A stretch of DNA of 64,000 bases from Heliocidaris tuberculata (GCA_025618425.1 CM046852.1:5482719-5546718); one strand, 5' to 3'; shown: positions 22,071-35,385, numbered from the stretch's first letter. Program-made: numbers and translations. Notes: generated by a model from the sequence alone, not told the origin.

Positions 22071-22295
22071 GATTCTAATAAGGTACACAGACGGCTCCTC
22101 ATGGGAAATAGTGTTCACTTTTTTCAACATGGATTCCTATGTAAAAGTTAATGCTGAAAACGATGGCACCGACTGATTTTCGATAAAAAGTGCATAAAGT
22201 GCCCAAAATTTATACCATTGTATTTATGAATTTCAGAGCCAACCTTGGGTCTCGAAACGTTCGTTTTGGTGTTGAAGACCCACTATAAACAGTAG

Positions 22296-23480
22296 AGTGG
22301 AATATGGTAAGACCCACCAAAGACAACAGGAGCCCGGTATATGTTCCAAAAGGGCCCAAAGGACCAGTCAATCACTAGAGTCGAAAAGAGTGATTTAATG
22401 CTGTGGTCACAACTGATCGTGCGTGTGTTTGCAAGTGCGTGTCCGCAGCTGCGATCGGCTGTGGGCCAACTCCTGCGATACGTTCGTCCTTCTTTTGTCA
22501 CGTTCACAACCAGTCGTGCACCTCTCTGCATCTCCTCTTGGGCGTCTTGCACCCTCCTCGTTAACATACACCCTCTTACCTGCAAGAACTCTTGAGGCGA
22601 ACGTACAGCCCCGTACAGGTACCTTTCAACCGACGTGCAACCGACGTGCAACCGACGCGCGACATGTCACGTGCATTCATCACAACACTTAGCCACATGC
22701 AGAGATTGTTGGACATGTCCAAAAGCCTCCCTGCGTGTCCTGCGTGCTCCTACGTGCTTGGAAAAAGCGTGCAGACCCGAGCGTGGGACGCAAGGATTTT
22801 CTGCGAAATCGTTCGCAGACCACACGCAAGGAGGTGCACGACCGGTTGTGACCAACCTTTAAATGCTTTTTTCTAGGTAATATAAGCTCAGTAAATGACT
22901 ATTTTGATATCGAAATACAATAATACATTTCGGGTGTGATAATTATGTGGACAAATATGAGATGAGAGCCCTGGATCTCTTCATTATGGCCCAATTGAAA
23001 ATGCATTAAAAATCATATATTTCACTGACTAACATACATATGCACGTGATGTACCGAACTTAGTGGTGATAGTCACGTATTATAAATAATACACGGCGGG
23101 CACCTTAGTTCAAAATTCCAGCATTCCAGGAGAAATTCTGAGTGCTAAAATCAAAGTCTGAAAAAAAACAACCTTTCCGGCGAATATGACAGGATTTGTA
23201 AAACAGTCAAATACGTACGTAGCTTTTTGTGAGCTCCCATAAAGAAAAAGGGCAAAGAATGTATGTTACTTCAAAGTTATTAGCTTTCTATTTACACCCT
23301 CGAAGCCAGGATTTTTTGGGGAAGGGCGCGCTGTCGGATTGCGCACGCAGTCCGTGCACCCTCGGGGGCATGAGGGGGGGGGGGGGTACGGGATGGGGGT
23401 GGTTCCCTCACCCGCGCGGAGCGCGGAAGTTTTAGCATCTATTCCGAATCGAGGCTGAAAAAATTCCATTTGTCTACACA
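22296..23480. repeat. Left arm of a 4.2-kb imperfect inverted repeat
   Basis: TAAGACCCACCAAAGACAAC, AAAATGCATTAAAAATCATA, ATATGACAGGATTTGTAAAA and the CCAGGATTTT/GC-rich segment all recur inverted, in mirrored order, in 24975-26490. Confidence 0.8.
22405..22853. mobile_element. GC-rich MITE nested in the left arm
   Basis: The ends GGTCACAACTGATCGTGC and GCACGACCGGTTGTGACC are inverted repeats. The corresponding position of the right arm lacks the block, so it is an insertion. The interior has tandem CCGACGTGCAA units near 22629-22655. Its GC content is far above the surroundings. Confidence 0.78.
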
Positions 23481-24974
23481 AATTATTGCTGTTTTTATAC
23501 CCCGTTGATTTAGCTTTGATATTAGTTTTATAAGTAACTCAGTCATAAGAAACTTTTTCACACTCATACAAATAAGAATTGATAAATTATAGCAAAACTA
23601 GAAAGACATATCTAAACTTATATATCAAAATGATAGTGCAAGTAAGCAATTAAAAAAAAAACTGATATGGTAGAAAGCTAGTTGCGTCATCATTTTCTCA
23701 AATGTATTACATTCTTTTCCGTGAAAACAGATACTCTCGCGTTAAAAAGCAAGAAAAACAGTTATATTTTTAGGTAAGTTCGAATGAAGACAATTCATTT
23801 CACAAAACATATTTTCATTCAACATAAACAATTTAAAGGTTCTAATGGGAGTCTGAGGGGGCGGCGGCTTTTATACAGGCCGTCGTAATCTCATAAAAGG
23901 GTAGGCCTACGTCTACATCATCCGCATCTACAACATCACATTTCTTCCTTCACGTATTTCTTTTTCAATCTTTTTTATTTTCCTTTTTGCGTTTTATATG
24001 AGATCTTAGCATTTTTATCAGCGTGTTTATCGAGGCATTTGTCTATGAGGGGGATCTGAAATCAACAACCTCAACCCCCCCCCCCCCTCACCCAACAGCC
24101 ATAACAGACGAATACAGACATGAGCAGTATATCAATTTTTGCAATTCCTTTCATCAAACAGATTTTTTTTTTTTTTTAAGTCATAAACATTGAAGTCCTG
24201 TTCTTAGAATTAATATTTTAGATAATTACGACTTCTATTATATTGTCTAAAAAAAAATTGTAGCCGAAAATCTATTGCAATATTGAGACGTGTGGAATAA
24301 TATTTACAAAATTTACCTCATTATACCTGGCATATGTGTAAACTACTATCCGAAATATTTTGCAGCCGTCAGACAGTATGTATATCGGGAAAATGTGTTG
24401 GTGGTTATCATTATTGTCTCCTCAATCCTCATCAATACTCTGATACACAGAACTTTAAACCCTTATATTTCCCTGAAACAATTGCTAATTCTTCTTCTTT
24501 CGTGCCCATCATCTAGGAACAGGGTTATAATATGTTTGGCCAGGCTCTTGCACACTGCGGAGCCTTCTCATAATTAGCAGCCATCAAGTCTTCCATGCTG
24601 CAGTAGTCATCCAGGATAGTGCATTATAGTAGGTGTTCCATGGGTTGCTCAGATGTACCAACAAACTTAGACTGTATCTGGGGCATTGGCTGTATCAATT
24701 GCTAATGGTATTGACAGAAAATAGATAAAACGATAAATATCTTATACGATATGTATGCTGTACAGTAGGATATTACAAAGAGCTCACACTCAATATAGAC
24801 CCTTCTTACTCCCAAGAAATATGTTTTTTAGACTTTTATTTTAGCGTTCAATTTTTTCGCGAATTAAAAAATGAATCAAAGTAGTTATAATGAATAGGAA
24901 GGGCATAACTTTACCAAACATCACAGAATTAACCAATAACATTGTCGTCAGCTATTTTCATTTTTTGTATTTTA

Positions 24975-26490
24975 CTGAATGGAATAGATCAACTGTCTCC
25001 ATGTCTCGATTTGAACAGATACCAAAGCCCCTCCCGCATCCCCCCCCCCACCCCCACCCCCAAGGGCGCACGCTCTGCGTGTGCGATCCGATCGCCCTCC
25101 AAAAATAAAATCCTGGCTACGAGACTTTAAACAGAAAAGCTATAAACAAAGTCCACTGAAAATAATTCGTTGCCATTTTTCATCTTTATAAGAGTGGGAA
25201 TTCACAAAAAGCTAAGTTTGGGACCGTTTTACAAATCCTGTCATATTCGCCAGAAAGTTGTTTTCGAACTTTGATTTTAGCACTCAAATTTTTATCCTGG
25301 AATGCTGAAATTTCGGATTATGGTAGTTTGTACATACTTCTTAGTTTTTACTGAGACCAGTTTAAATAACAATAACGTTAACTCTTACTGTGCCAAGGGG
25401 TTTAGCTCTTTTCAAAATTTTACAAAAATGTGATCAGTGCTTACTTTTCAAATGTCTGTACTTCATTAACCATCTATTATTTCACAAAATGTTGTGTACA
25501 AAACTTGTAGGAAATTTATTACCATTTCTTATGATATCAAACATCATTACTTTACCCAACTTTGTGCATAAGAATTATTGAAAATTACATTTGAGTTTCT
25601 TTTTTGTCCATTATTTTTTGGTTTCTCATTTGTTTACTATTGTTTAATGTTGAAATAATATAATATCTTTTTAAAAATCTGCAATTTTCTCTGAAAATTT
25701 CTATGGTAGCATATAATTATAATCATATATTTAGAATGCTTGATTTAGGCTCAAAATTTTGATATATTTTGACTGCCATATACCTTTCCTGTGGTCAAGC
25801 AATTGTCAATGAAAATGACAAGTCTATCTGTCACATATACATGACATCGGCACTGAAAGAGTTAAAGATCCCTGCATTATTTAGGAAGACTATGGGCCCT
25901 TCAATAGGCCCTTATTTACGAAAATATGTCTGAAACCTTTTTAATGCAAGCTATAGGTATGATAGGTTCCCGCCGAGTATATTCATTATATCACCAAAAG
26001 CATCGGTACATCACGTAGCATATGCTTCCATATGTAAGTCAGAGATATATATGATTTTTAATGCATTTTCAATTGGGCCGTAATTAATAGATTTAGGAAT
26101 CCCATGTCCTTTCAGGTGCCCCCAGAATGATGTGATCTTGGTTGATTTGATAAATACTATTTTTAGAACACATTGTCAAATATCTTTTAGAAAGAAAATC
26201 TGCCATGCCACTATAGTTTAATGCTCTGTAATCACATATGTTACATGTGGCTCTCTAAAATCAGAATTTGAGCACCTGACACGTTATTTGGCCACCATAA
26301 AATCATTCCCACAGTGTATCATTGTATTTTGATATCACAATAGCCATTTACTGAGCTTCTATTAACTCGAGAAAAACATTTAAAGCACTCTTTTCGATTC
26401 TGTAGTGATTAGTTGGTTCTTTGGGCCCTTTTGGAACAAATACCGGGCCCCTGTGGTCTTTGGTGGGTCTTAACTATTGCCATATAGACT
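24975..26490. repeat. Right arm of the 4.2-kb imperfect inverted repeat
   Basis: This mirrors the left arm, for example ATTTTTAATGCATTTTCAAT near 26050 and GGTCTTTGGTGGGTCTTA near 26455. The loop (about 23481-24974) shows no coding sequence that I can support. Confidence 0.8.
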
Positions 26491-26500
26491 ATTGTGATTG

Positions 26501-26661
26501 TCTACCCATGTATTGTCTAGATGAGTTGAGTACTGAATGGAGAAAGAGAGAGAGAGAGAGAGAAAAAAAAAACAATTAGCAAAACACATTTCCATTGACT
26601 TTAATGAGGATAGTCATGTAATACTCACGGCAAAGGGAAAAACATTTTGTGGCAGTCACTT
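26501..26661 (+). repeat. Direct repeat, copy 1
   Basis: CCCATGTATTGTCTAGATGA, GAATGGAGAAAG and the later TCATGTAATACTCA are repeated in order at 27226-27375. Confidence 0.7.
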
Positions 26662-26665
26662 TTAA

Positions 26666-27058
26666 AGGGAATTGGTAACTCGGTGGAGGCTTGATGTGAT
26701 AAATAATTTGTTGAATTTTGATATCTGTCTTGTATAATGATGTTCAGAAGGATGGATAAAAAGCCAGGCATGAAAAGGTTTTCAAATATACAGTGTTATT
26801 ATTAAGATATCTATGACTGAATACTACCATTTAGAAACAGTTCAGGGGTACGCTTCAGTGTAACACTGCAGTCTATGATAGGGAAATGAGTATGGCATTT
26901 CCGGTCATTTGTATATGTTTACTTTTGTGAAGCACATAATGATTTTGAAGTGCATTTTTTTCCTGGGGTTCATTTTTACACCATATTACAGACAGTGACA
27001 GCATGTAGGGCTAGGCAGCTCAGATTTTATTAAGCCTTTACAAAGTTACCAATTCACT
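26666..27058. mobile_element. TTAA-flanked MITE
   Basis: AGGGAATTGGTAACT and AGTTACCAATTCACT are inverted ends, with TTAA at 26662-26665 and 27059-27062. Confidence 0.72.
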
Positions 27059-27225
27059 TTAATGATGAAACAAAAGTATGCCAACACACAGTATGATATT
27101 CAAGAAAAAAAATCAATTACAGTGAATATAATTATTTACATATTAATTGTTTCAGCTGCGATCATGTGGGATTTCAATTCGGCTGTTTACACGTTGCAAA
27201 AGATATCTGAACCAATAGAATACAG

Positions 27226-27375
27226 GTCACCCATGTATTGTTCAGACGAGTTGAGTATTGAATGGAGAAAGAAAAAAAAATCAGCAAGCACATTTGCATT
27301 ATTAACAGTAATGAGAGTATTCGTGCATTACTCATTGCAAAGATATAATACACTCTGTGGGAGTCACTTTCATTG
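27226..27375 (+). repeat. Direct repeat, copy 2
   Basis: Collinear with 26501-26661, differing by microsatellite length and point changes. Confidence 0.7.
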
Positions 27376-27495
27376 TTGGGGAGCGTTGTCTGCCGGATTT
27401 AGCCTACCAGAGAAGCAAAAGAAAAAGAAGGAAAAAAAATCAATTTGAGTAACAGCGTAGAGCTAGTTATGCACAATACGAGCAAAGCTCGTAAA

Positions 27496-27766
27496 ACCCC
27501 AGTCACATATACACGGGCCACCCCCCCCCCCCCCCGGACGACCACGGACGACAACAGACGAGAGGTCCACGGCACCGCCACGGCCAATCCGGGAACATCC
27601 GCCGGGTCCGCCCCCAACCGTGCAGATCCGGCCACCCCTATGGACGCCCCCGGCAGCCCGACAAACATACCGAAGTTTTGAACTGTTCAAAACCTTCACG
27701 AAGGTCGCCAAACTGCCAGGGACAATAGCAGATGCAGCCGGACCCACACAGACTGTCACAGGGTAG
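27496..27766. mobile_element. GC-rich MITE with ACCCCAGTCACA end
   Basis: The left end ACCCCAGTCACATA and the right end TGTCACAGGGTAGG are approximate inverted repeats. The interior is very GC-rich (CCGCCACGGCC) in an AT-rich region. Related ends occur at 48857-48951. Confidence 0.5.
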
Positions 27767-28299
27767 GAACAGAGCTCTACCCGATGACAGGATCAAGGCT
27801 TCTTCGACAAGAAATAACAAATGCAGATACCAGAAAATAATTGCAGTTTAAATATGAGTAAAAACATTTATTAAACTACACAGAGTATTGAACATGTCGA
27901 GAGCGAACTATTGAGGCATAAACGCAAACATGTTGTAATAATAAACTCCCCTTTTGACTTTTCTCCAAATGATTAAACAAAAACTATACATAGCTAAATG
28001 TTTAGAAGAATCAGGTAAAATATATTGAGAATTACAACATTCGTTGGTGTCACAAACAGTTGAAATACTCGGGACGTTGTTACCCTGGACCTTCGCCCAA
28101 AACTCCTCGAGTTGTGAAAAACCAAACTCTTCCTGAAATATTTGGCAACTAGAATTGTAGCACTTAGCTACCGCAGTGAAGAATAAGCAGGGTGGACCAG
28201 TATATCGGCCGTATGCCGAACCCCTTCAGCTTAATCTTCCGAAAGAAGGAAGGAGGAAGAAGGAAGGAGGAAGAAGGAAGAAGGAAGAAGGAAGAAGGA
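27767..28299. other. Intergenic stretch
   Basis: No gene or element was seen except a GGAAGAA-type purine microsatellite at about 28241-28300. Confidence 0.5.
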
Positions 28300-28514
28300 A
28301 GAATATCAGTAATTGAAAAGAACTATCACTAGTTTCAATAGTTATGCAAATAATTATTATGAAAACAACACTCCAATGCATGTTTGAAGTTTTATCTGTT
28401 TGTTTGGCCAATAAGGAAGAAGGTACGCGAGCGGACCCCTCCCTCGAATCCGGCGCGAAATAGGCCTAATTATCTGTCGATTTCGCCCAACCAGAAGAGC
28501 AAGAACACAAAATC
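28300..28514 (+). repeat. Left part of a duplicated unit interrupted by the LINE block
   Basis: AACTATCACTAG, CAATGCATG, CTGTTTG, GACCCCTCCCTCGAAT and AAGAACAC recur in the same order in 33990-34205. Confidence 0.72.
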
Positions 28515-28583
28515 GTTTCTTTTTTTTTCTTTTTTCTTTTTTTTTTTTGAGTGTGCGTGTGCGCGCGCGCGTGTGTGTGTGTG

Positions 28584-31500
28584 ATTACTCATACTTCAGT
28601 ATGAGTAATCTGATTACCTTGTATTGATTGTTGTGCGAATTGATGTGTATTCAAAGAAATAAGGCTGTTATCTTTAGTTTGTTTGAAGAATTTCCTTGTT
28701 TATTATTTAGTATCGAAATTGCAAACGATGTCAATTCATACTTGCTACGAGTGGGTGATGAGGTTAGACATTTTGCTATGAGCCACTTATTCTGTGATAG
28801 TAGGTCATACTCGTGAGAGTTCATTTGAATGGCATTGGTTGTTGCATATGTATGCTCAGAAAGAAACTGACGTTTGAAATTTGATTGGCTTATCTGAGCA
28901 GCCAGTGCTGTTGCTATGCTGGACAAATTTGCACTAAAATGCAAATTCATTATACGAAGGATTGTGTAGTATTTGTGTAACATAACCGATAAGCCGCGTG
29001 GCACGTGTCGATGGACTTTAATGCTTTGATTTGGGGGTGGTTCTGCGCAGGGCCGCGGGCGCGCAGTTGCCACACCCATTTATAATGTATATGTGTGGTG
29101 GCGGCGTGACCGCTCCCCTGCGTGGAATTGCCCTTGGACTGGCAGACCTCCAAAATAATGTTATTCACCCGAGACTCTTTGATTATTTTTCTTTTTGTAT
29201 GGTGGGAAGGGCTTTTAAGGGTATCATTTTCAATACTGGTTGAAAAAATGCAAGGGAATATAAGGTAAATTGATATGTTTGTTTTTGTTTTACACTGTTT
29301 ATATCAATGTATATAAATCATTGATACTTAAGTATAATCATCGACTATTTTGCAAATTGGTTATCAAAGAAATAATCTCTTATCGTTATTCATTTATCTA
29401 TTTATCTCAAATTTTAATTTGTCTTCAAGTATAGGGATGGTCTTTTTCTATGTTGATGACTGCCTCAGGAGGCTTAGGCTGCTAAATTTCACTATTTAGA
29501 TTTTTCATTACAAGTATGAATTAGTCATGATAATGACTGTGTTTCATCGATATAAAAGGGTAATCTAATTGATAGAGTAAGGGTTGTGGAGTCTAATATG
29601 GATGGTTGGTGGTTATGGTATTATTTGTGGCTTTCTCTTATTTGAGTATTACAGGTGTGAATTTATGTATATCGGGCTTAGGTGCAAGATGCACATGTGA
29701 CATTGAAAATTCAAGGCAATTTGTATTGATTCAGTTAGTCTTTATGCAAGAAATGTATGTCCTTCTTCCTTCCAGAATTCTGAATAATATTTACAATACT
29801 CTTTATCATGGTGAGTAATAAAGGAATGTTAATGAACATATTGTCTTTAAATGTTAAAGGTTTAAGGGACTCAAAGAAGAGAGGTTCGATTATTAATTGG
29901 AGTAGACAACGAGGAGATGTAATATTTTTTTCAGGAAACATTTAGTACTATTGATGTTGAAGACAAATGGGAAACAGAATGGGATGGAATTAGTCTTTTC
30001 AGTCATGGAACCAATCATAGTAAAGGGGTTTGTGTATTGATGAAATCAAAGTTGCATTTTAAGGTATTAAAAACTAAATTAGATTTGGAAGGGCGATATA
30101 TATTAATTGATGGTGAAGTTCAGGGGACCCGTCTTGTGTTAGGAAATGTTTACTTTCCAAACAGAGATAAAGAAAATCTCCAATTAGCTTTTCTTCGCAT
30201 TTTAGAGAGAAGTCTTGAAGAATTTAATAATGAAGGCCATCCTATCATTCTTGGAGGGGACTTTAACATGATTCGACATTTTAATTTAGATTGTTCAAAC
30301 AAAGGGAGAAGAATAAGACAGGCTTTTAATTTAGAATTTGATGATTTTCAAGGGAAATTTGATTTAATTGATATTTGGAGAAAGAAGAATTTGGAAAAAA
30401 AAACAATATACGTATAGACAGAAAAATCCTTTAATTCAAAGTAGGTTAGACTATTAGAAGAGCGAGTGAACGGTTGTAAAATCGTTGCTTCGGTAGCCCC
30501 CGATCATTCGGCTATTGAGTTAGAACTAAAACTTGCACATGAAATATTTAAACGAGGACCATTCTATTGGAAGTTTAATAATAGTCTTGTTTAGATTCAG
30601 AATATACAAACGGCATGAAAAATGAAATAACGTGCTTGATAGAAGTGTTAAGAAAAGAAATTGTAGATAACAGGATTTTGTGGGACTTTGTTAAAATGAA
30701 AGTAAGAGATTATACAATAAAATATTCTAAAATTAAGGCACGAGAAAGAAAGTCACTTATGAGTAAATTGCAGGATGAAGTGCAAAAATTGGAGGAAAAT
30801 TTGGCTTTAGATGGCGATAGAAATACACTAGAAGAGTTAGAAATTAAAAAGAGCAGAGTTAAATGGGATATACGGACATGTTTTAAGTGGTTTGAAAGTT
30901 AGATCTCGGGCTAAATGGTTTGAAGAAAGTGAAATTAATGATAGATACTTTGAACAATTGTTAAACGTAAATAGTAATAAAACTTTTATAGGAAAAATAA
31001 AATCTAATGGCGAAATGGTAACATGTAAACAAAAGATTTTGAAAGAAATAAGGAAATTTTATTCAAGTTTGTATTCAGAAACTAATCAGAAAGATAGATA
31101 TGAATCTGGACGAGAATATTTTTTCAGTGATATTCCGATGATAAAGGAAAGTAACAAGAAATTATGCGATGAAAAAGTAAGCACAGGGGAATGTTTCTCC
31201 ATTTTAAATGAGATGCAATTAAATAAAACCCCCGGTAATGACGGTTAGACTGTAGAATTCTATCGAACATTCTGGCCATTGATAGGAAAATTAGTTATAG
31301 ATTCCTTTAATACTTCCTTTCAAAAAGGGGAACTGTCTTCGTCACAAAAACAGGGGGTTATAACTTTAATTGAAAAAGAAGGTAAAGACCCTCTTTTGAT
31401 AGAAAACTACAGGCCCATTTCATTATTAAATGTAGATTATAAAATTTTGTCTAAAATACTAGCAAGCAGGATTAAAAAAGTTTTAGATGAAGTAATTCAT

Positions 31501-33844
31501 ACAGATCAAGTAGGCTATATGAAAGGAAGGAATATAGGAGAAGCAGTAAGATTAATAGACGATGTTATATTCCATTCGTCTACATTTAATATAAACGGTT
31601 TCTTGTTGGCTATCGACTTTGAAAAAGCGTTCGACTCCGTTTCGCATTCATTTTTAAAGAAAATATTAAGTTTGTATGGTTTTGGCCCTCATTTCCGTAA
31701 GTGGGTTGATATTTTATATTTAAAAGCAGTTAGTTGTGTTATGAATGGTGGACACTCCACTGGTTACTTTGATGTGGGGGAGAGGAGTACGTCAGGGGGA
31801 TACATTGTCTCCGCATTTGTTTCTTTTAGTTATAGAAGTGTTGGCACTTGCAATTCGTAAAGCACATAATATAAACGGGATACAAATAGGACATATTGAA
31901 GTGAAGTTAACTATGTATGCAGATGATATGACTATGTTTTTGAAAGCTTTAGAATCAATACAAAATCTAGAAAAGGTGTTAAATACGTTTTGGAGATTAT
32001 CAGGATTAAAAGTGAACAAAAACAAAACATAGATATTGATGTTAGGTCCTCGTAAAAATATAAGAAATACGTTTTCACTGGGAAAGCAGGTAGAAGTTGT
32101 TAAAATACTTGGGATATATTTTTCTATAGACGTAAATATAAAGGAGGAGATGAATTATAAAGAAATATTGAGTAAAATCAAAAGATTATTAGGCTGGTGT
32201 AAACAGCGCGATTTGACCCTTGCTGGTAAAATACAATTGTTGAAAGTATTTGCCTTATCTAAACTTATATATGTCTCTTCTGTATTATAAGTACCAACTC
32301 GGGTTTATAAAGAAGTTGAAAAAATTAGTTTTGATTTCATATGGAGAGGTCATGATAAGATTAAAAGAAATATCCTTTATTTGACTTATAATCACGAAGG
32401 TTTAAAAATAATGAATTTTAGAGATATGATTAAGGCACAAAGAATAATGTGGATTAAGAGACTAATCTATGAAGACAGTAATATGAAATGGAAAAAATAT
32501 TTTGACTATATATTCCAGTCAATTGGAGGAAGATTTATATTTTTATGTGATTATGATATGAAAGATTTTCATATTCAGGCGCCTCCATTGTACTTGGAAT
32601 ATTTGAATATTTGGCATGACTTAAGAGAGAACAGAATTATTACTAGTAACTTAGGAAATCAAATGATTTTTAATAATACTTTAATCCGTTTTGGCCGGAA
32701 AACGCTATTTAATAGGAAACTATTTGCGGCTAATATATATCAAATTAAGCATGTTGTAGATAAAGAAGGCCATTTAAGGCCAGTTAGCTATTTTTTACAA
32801 AAAGGTCTTGATGCCAACGATTTATTCTACATTAGTAGCATTTATTCAGCATTGCCGATGAATTTGAAAGAGAAAAGGAAAAAAGACGAAAAGATAAATG
32901 ACACGATCGATTACTCGGAATTAATGTATAAAATAAGCGATGAAATAATACCATATGAAGGACTGACTTCTAAATTATGTTATAAAATCTTTATAGATAA
33001 TATAAAGGAAACCTTTGCGTTTAGACACGCGGAAATAGCACATTTAAATACTCCATCTGGAATTGCGACTTCCTTTTTGACCCCGAGATTATGCACTTTA
33101 GATGGTAAATTACGTGAATGTAAGTTTAGATAATTACACAGTATCCTATATTGCAATGATAAACTGTATCAGTTTGGCTATATATCATCTAACTTATGTT
33201 CTTTCTGTGGAAAGGAAATTGAGGTATACAACCACTTATTTATGAATTGTCAATTTGTTAAAAAAATTGTGGCAAGAAATAGGGGAACAAATGAAATTGA
33301 TGCACTTAGATACTTTAAAATGGGAGGAGATTTTGGTTGGGTTAGATGGAAAATCAGAAAAACACATGTATATTAACCACTTAATTATACTCATAAAATA
33401 TATGATATACAATGCGAGATCATAAGGAACGCCCCCAACAAAGAAAGAAATCTATAATGCATTTTTAGAAAGTAAGGATAATGAACATAAAAAGGCAATA
33501 GCTCGAAATAAGTTAAGTCTACATCTAAAGAAATGGAATTGTTTTGAATGTTCGGCGGAAGGAGGACATACACGATAATATCACAAACAGTTTTAAAGAA
33601 ATTATATTCATTATTACAATTGCCCTATATACTTTGAATTTGCACCTATCAGGTTTTAATCTATACCTTGTTCAGTTAAATTGTACTATTGTTGTTTATT
33701 TATGGATGGCACGTTATGGAAATATATAATTTGTATTGTGTTTATTGTCATGTTGAATTATATTGTGTATTTAATGCTCAATTTGTAATTATTCGTTTTG
33801 AAAAACTGAATCAAGGAATAAAAAATTATGAAAAGAAAAAAAAA
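28584..33844 (+). mobile_element. Tx1/L1-type LINE, full-length but decayed, inside a (GT)n tract
   Basis: The element runs from the end of a GT tract (28571-28583) to an A-rich 3' end abutting another GT tract (33845-33863). It has about 1.24 kb of 5' sequence in which I see no convincing first ORF, then an endonuclease, reverse transcriptase and a terminal Cys-rich motif in the order of Tx1/L1 elements. Several stops and frameshifts disable it. Its flanks show an interrupted copy of a repeat whose intact copy lies at 33990-34300. Confidence 0.78.
29826..33579 (+). pseudogene. LINE ORF2 relic: AP-like endonuclease, reverse transcriptase, C-terminal zinc-knuckle region
   Basis: The endonuclease begins at ATG 29826 (NILSLNVKGLRDSKKRG), shifts frame near 29930, and continues with NVYFPNRDKENL and GGDFNMI (about 30150-30270). 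Reverse-transcriptase landmarks follow: NKTPGNDG (31225), NYRPISLLNVDYKILSKILA (31410), IDFEKAFDSVSH (31615), a frameshift near 31790, then GDTLSPHLFL and MYADDMTMF with the catalytic Asp pair (31915). The C-terminal C-S-F-C-G-K and H-L-F-M-N-C lie near 33198-33250. Stops occur near 30415, 30475, 31246, 32030 and 32288, so it is not functional. Confidence 0.85.
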
Positions 33845-33849
33845 GTGTG

Positions 33850-33880
<31 letters not shown>

Positions 33881-33885
33881 TTTTT

Positions 33886-33970
33886 AGCGACACAAAGTAT
33901 TTACATATCAGCCCAGCAGAATGTGAACTTTCAAATTTGTTAGACAGAGTGTTTAGAAATTTCCAAGGAT
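33886..33970 (+). repeat. Right part of the interrupted duplicated unit
   Basis: GTATTTACATATCAGCCCA and GTGAACT match GTATTTGCATATGAGCCCA and GTGTGAACT in the intact neighbour copy. Confidence 0.65.
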
Positions 33971-33989
33971 ATCTCAAGTTAATGACCTG

Positions 33990-34300
33990 CAATATCAGTA
34001 ACCGACAGGAACTATCACTAGCTTGAATAATTATACACATATAAAGAACACAACACCCAAATGCATGCATAAAATATTGTCTGTCTGTTTCGGCCTAATG
34101 GGGGCGGGTAAGAAAGGAAGTACGCGAACTGACCCCTCCCCTCGAATTCCGCACAAACTAGGCCTCAATTTCTGTCGGTTTGGCCAACCAGAGGACGAAG
34201 AACACCAAATGACAGTTTGTGACAGAGTATTTGCATATGAGCCCAATCACGTGTGTGAACTATCAATTGAAAATCGATGGTCACAATCGATTCACGTTAT
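33990..34300 (+). repeat. Intact neighbour copy of the duplicated unit
   Basis: This contains, without interruption, both the left and the right landmarks that are split by the LINE block. Confidence 0.7.
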
Positions 34301-34480
34301 TGCCAAATTGAGATTCACATAGATGTAGTGATCTCATTTTTCAAACATTCATAACTTTCTTATTCTTTCCGATTTCTTCCAAATTGTCACCATTCCATAT
34401 CTCCTAATTTTCTGCTCTCACACAAATCAGCGTTTTGCAAAGGTTGAATTGCCCTTTAAACAGCAATGTTGCCTTATATA
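34255..34480. repeat. Dispersed repeat ending in a TTAAAGGG-type terminus, copy 1
   Basis: GTCACAATCGATTCACG, then TCCGATTTCTTCCAAA, CTGCTCTCACACAAATCA and TTGAATTGCCCTTTAAA recur in order at 57775-57955 and 58660-58912. Confidence 0.65.
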
Positions 34481-35226
34481 TGTCTACCCTAATAATTTTC
34501 ACAATAATCATGATACTAAGTGCAAAATAAGATAGCACCTTATATTTCCTTTTCTGGTGTATGATCCAATTTGGATTATTTGCCCCCCCCCCCCTTCCGG
34601 AATCGATACTCCTGCGTATTAAAAGCAAAAAACGTGTTTCTATTTTTATTATGTTCTATTATTATTAGATGATAAAACCGAATGCAAGTTTTCACAATTG
34701 AAGGCTTTCGGTAACACTGTGGTAATCCTCTGTGATAAGGCTGTTGGGTAAACACACACACACAAATAGGAAAAAAAAATAGTATGTGACCTCACTAATG
34801 ATTGGCTAATAATGTCATTACAATGGGCGGGGCCTAATTTTTCTCTACTCACACAGACAAGCATCCGTCTACATTTAAAAAACATTATAAAAAGGCTTCT
34901 GTAATTACTGGGAATGATCAGAAGGAGAAAATAGATTGCTATAGGTGAACCTGGTGAAGAATTATCTCTGTCTTAATTGTTTGATCGTTGTAGTTAGTGT
35001 ATCATCAACAGACTTTGAGAAGAGCTATTTCTTATTTTGAGGTGTTACCTGCCTTTCCAGTCAAAACTGAGGTGAGCAACTATATTTGATATTTACGAAG
35101 TGATTCTGATGTTTGCTTGTTTTTCTTGAAATTATAATATCAAGGAAATATTTCGGCTGATATAATACATAATATGGTCATTAGTATACAAATGTGCAAT
35201 ACCTTTCGAGGGTCTAGAAAAAATAT

Positions 35227-35369
35227 GAGCTAATGAAGAGGCATAAATAGCAACTTTCCAGAGGGCAAATTTATATCAAATTTACTATACCCGAGGCTTG
35301 CCGAGGATATAGTAAATTTGATATAAATTTGCCTCGAGGGAAAGTTACTTTTTATGCCTCTGAATGCTC
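35227..35369. repeat. Long hairpin
   Basis: GAGGCATAAA, GGCAAATTTATATCAAATTT and TACTATA on the left are mirrored on the right (ATATAGTAAATTTGATATAA, then TTTATGCCTC) around a loop containing GAGGCTTGCCGAG. Confidence 0.85.
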
Positions 35370-35385
35370 ATAGTTTGCTAGAGCC

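Noticed and set aside
22283..22876. Overlapping open frames on both strands
   Set aside because: They lie in the GC-rich nested element, where stops are rare by composition.
27445..27681. Pro/Ala-rich open frames on both strands
   Set aside because: They follow from the high GC content of the MITE-like block at 27496-27766.
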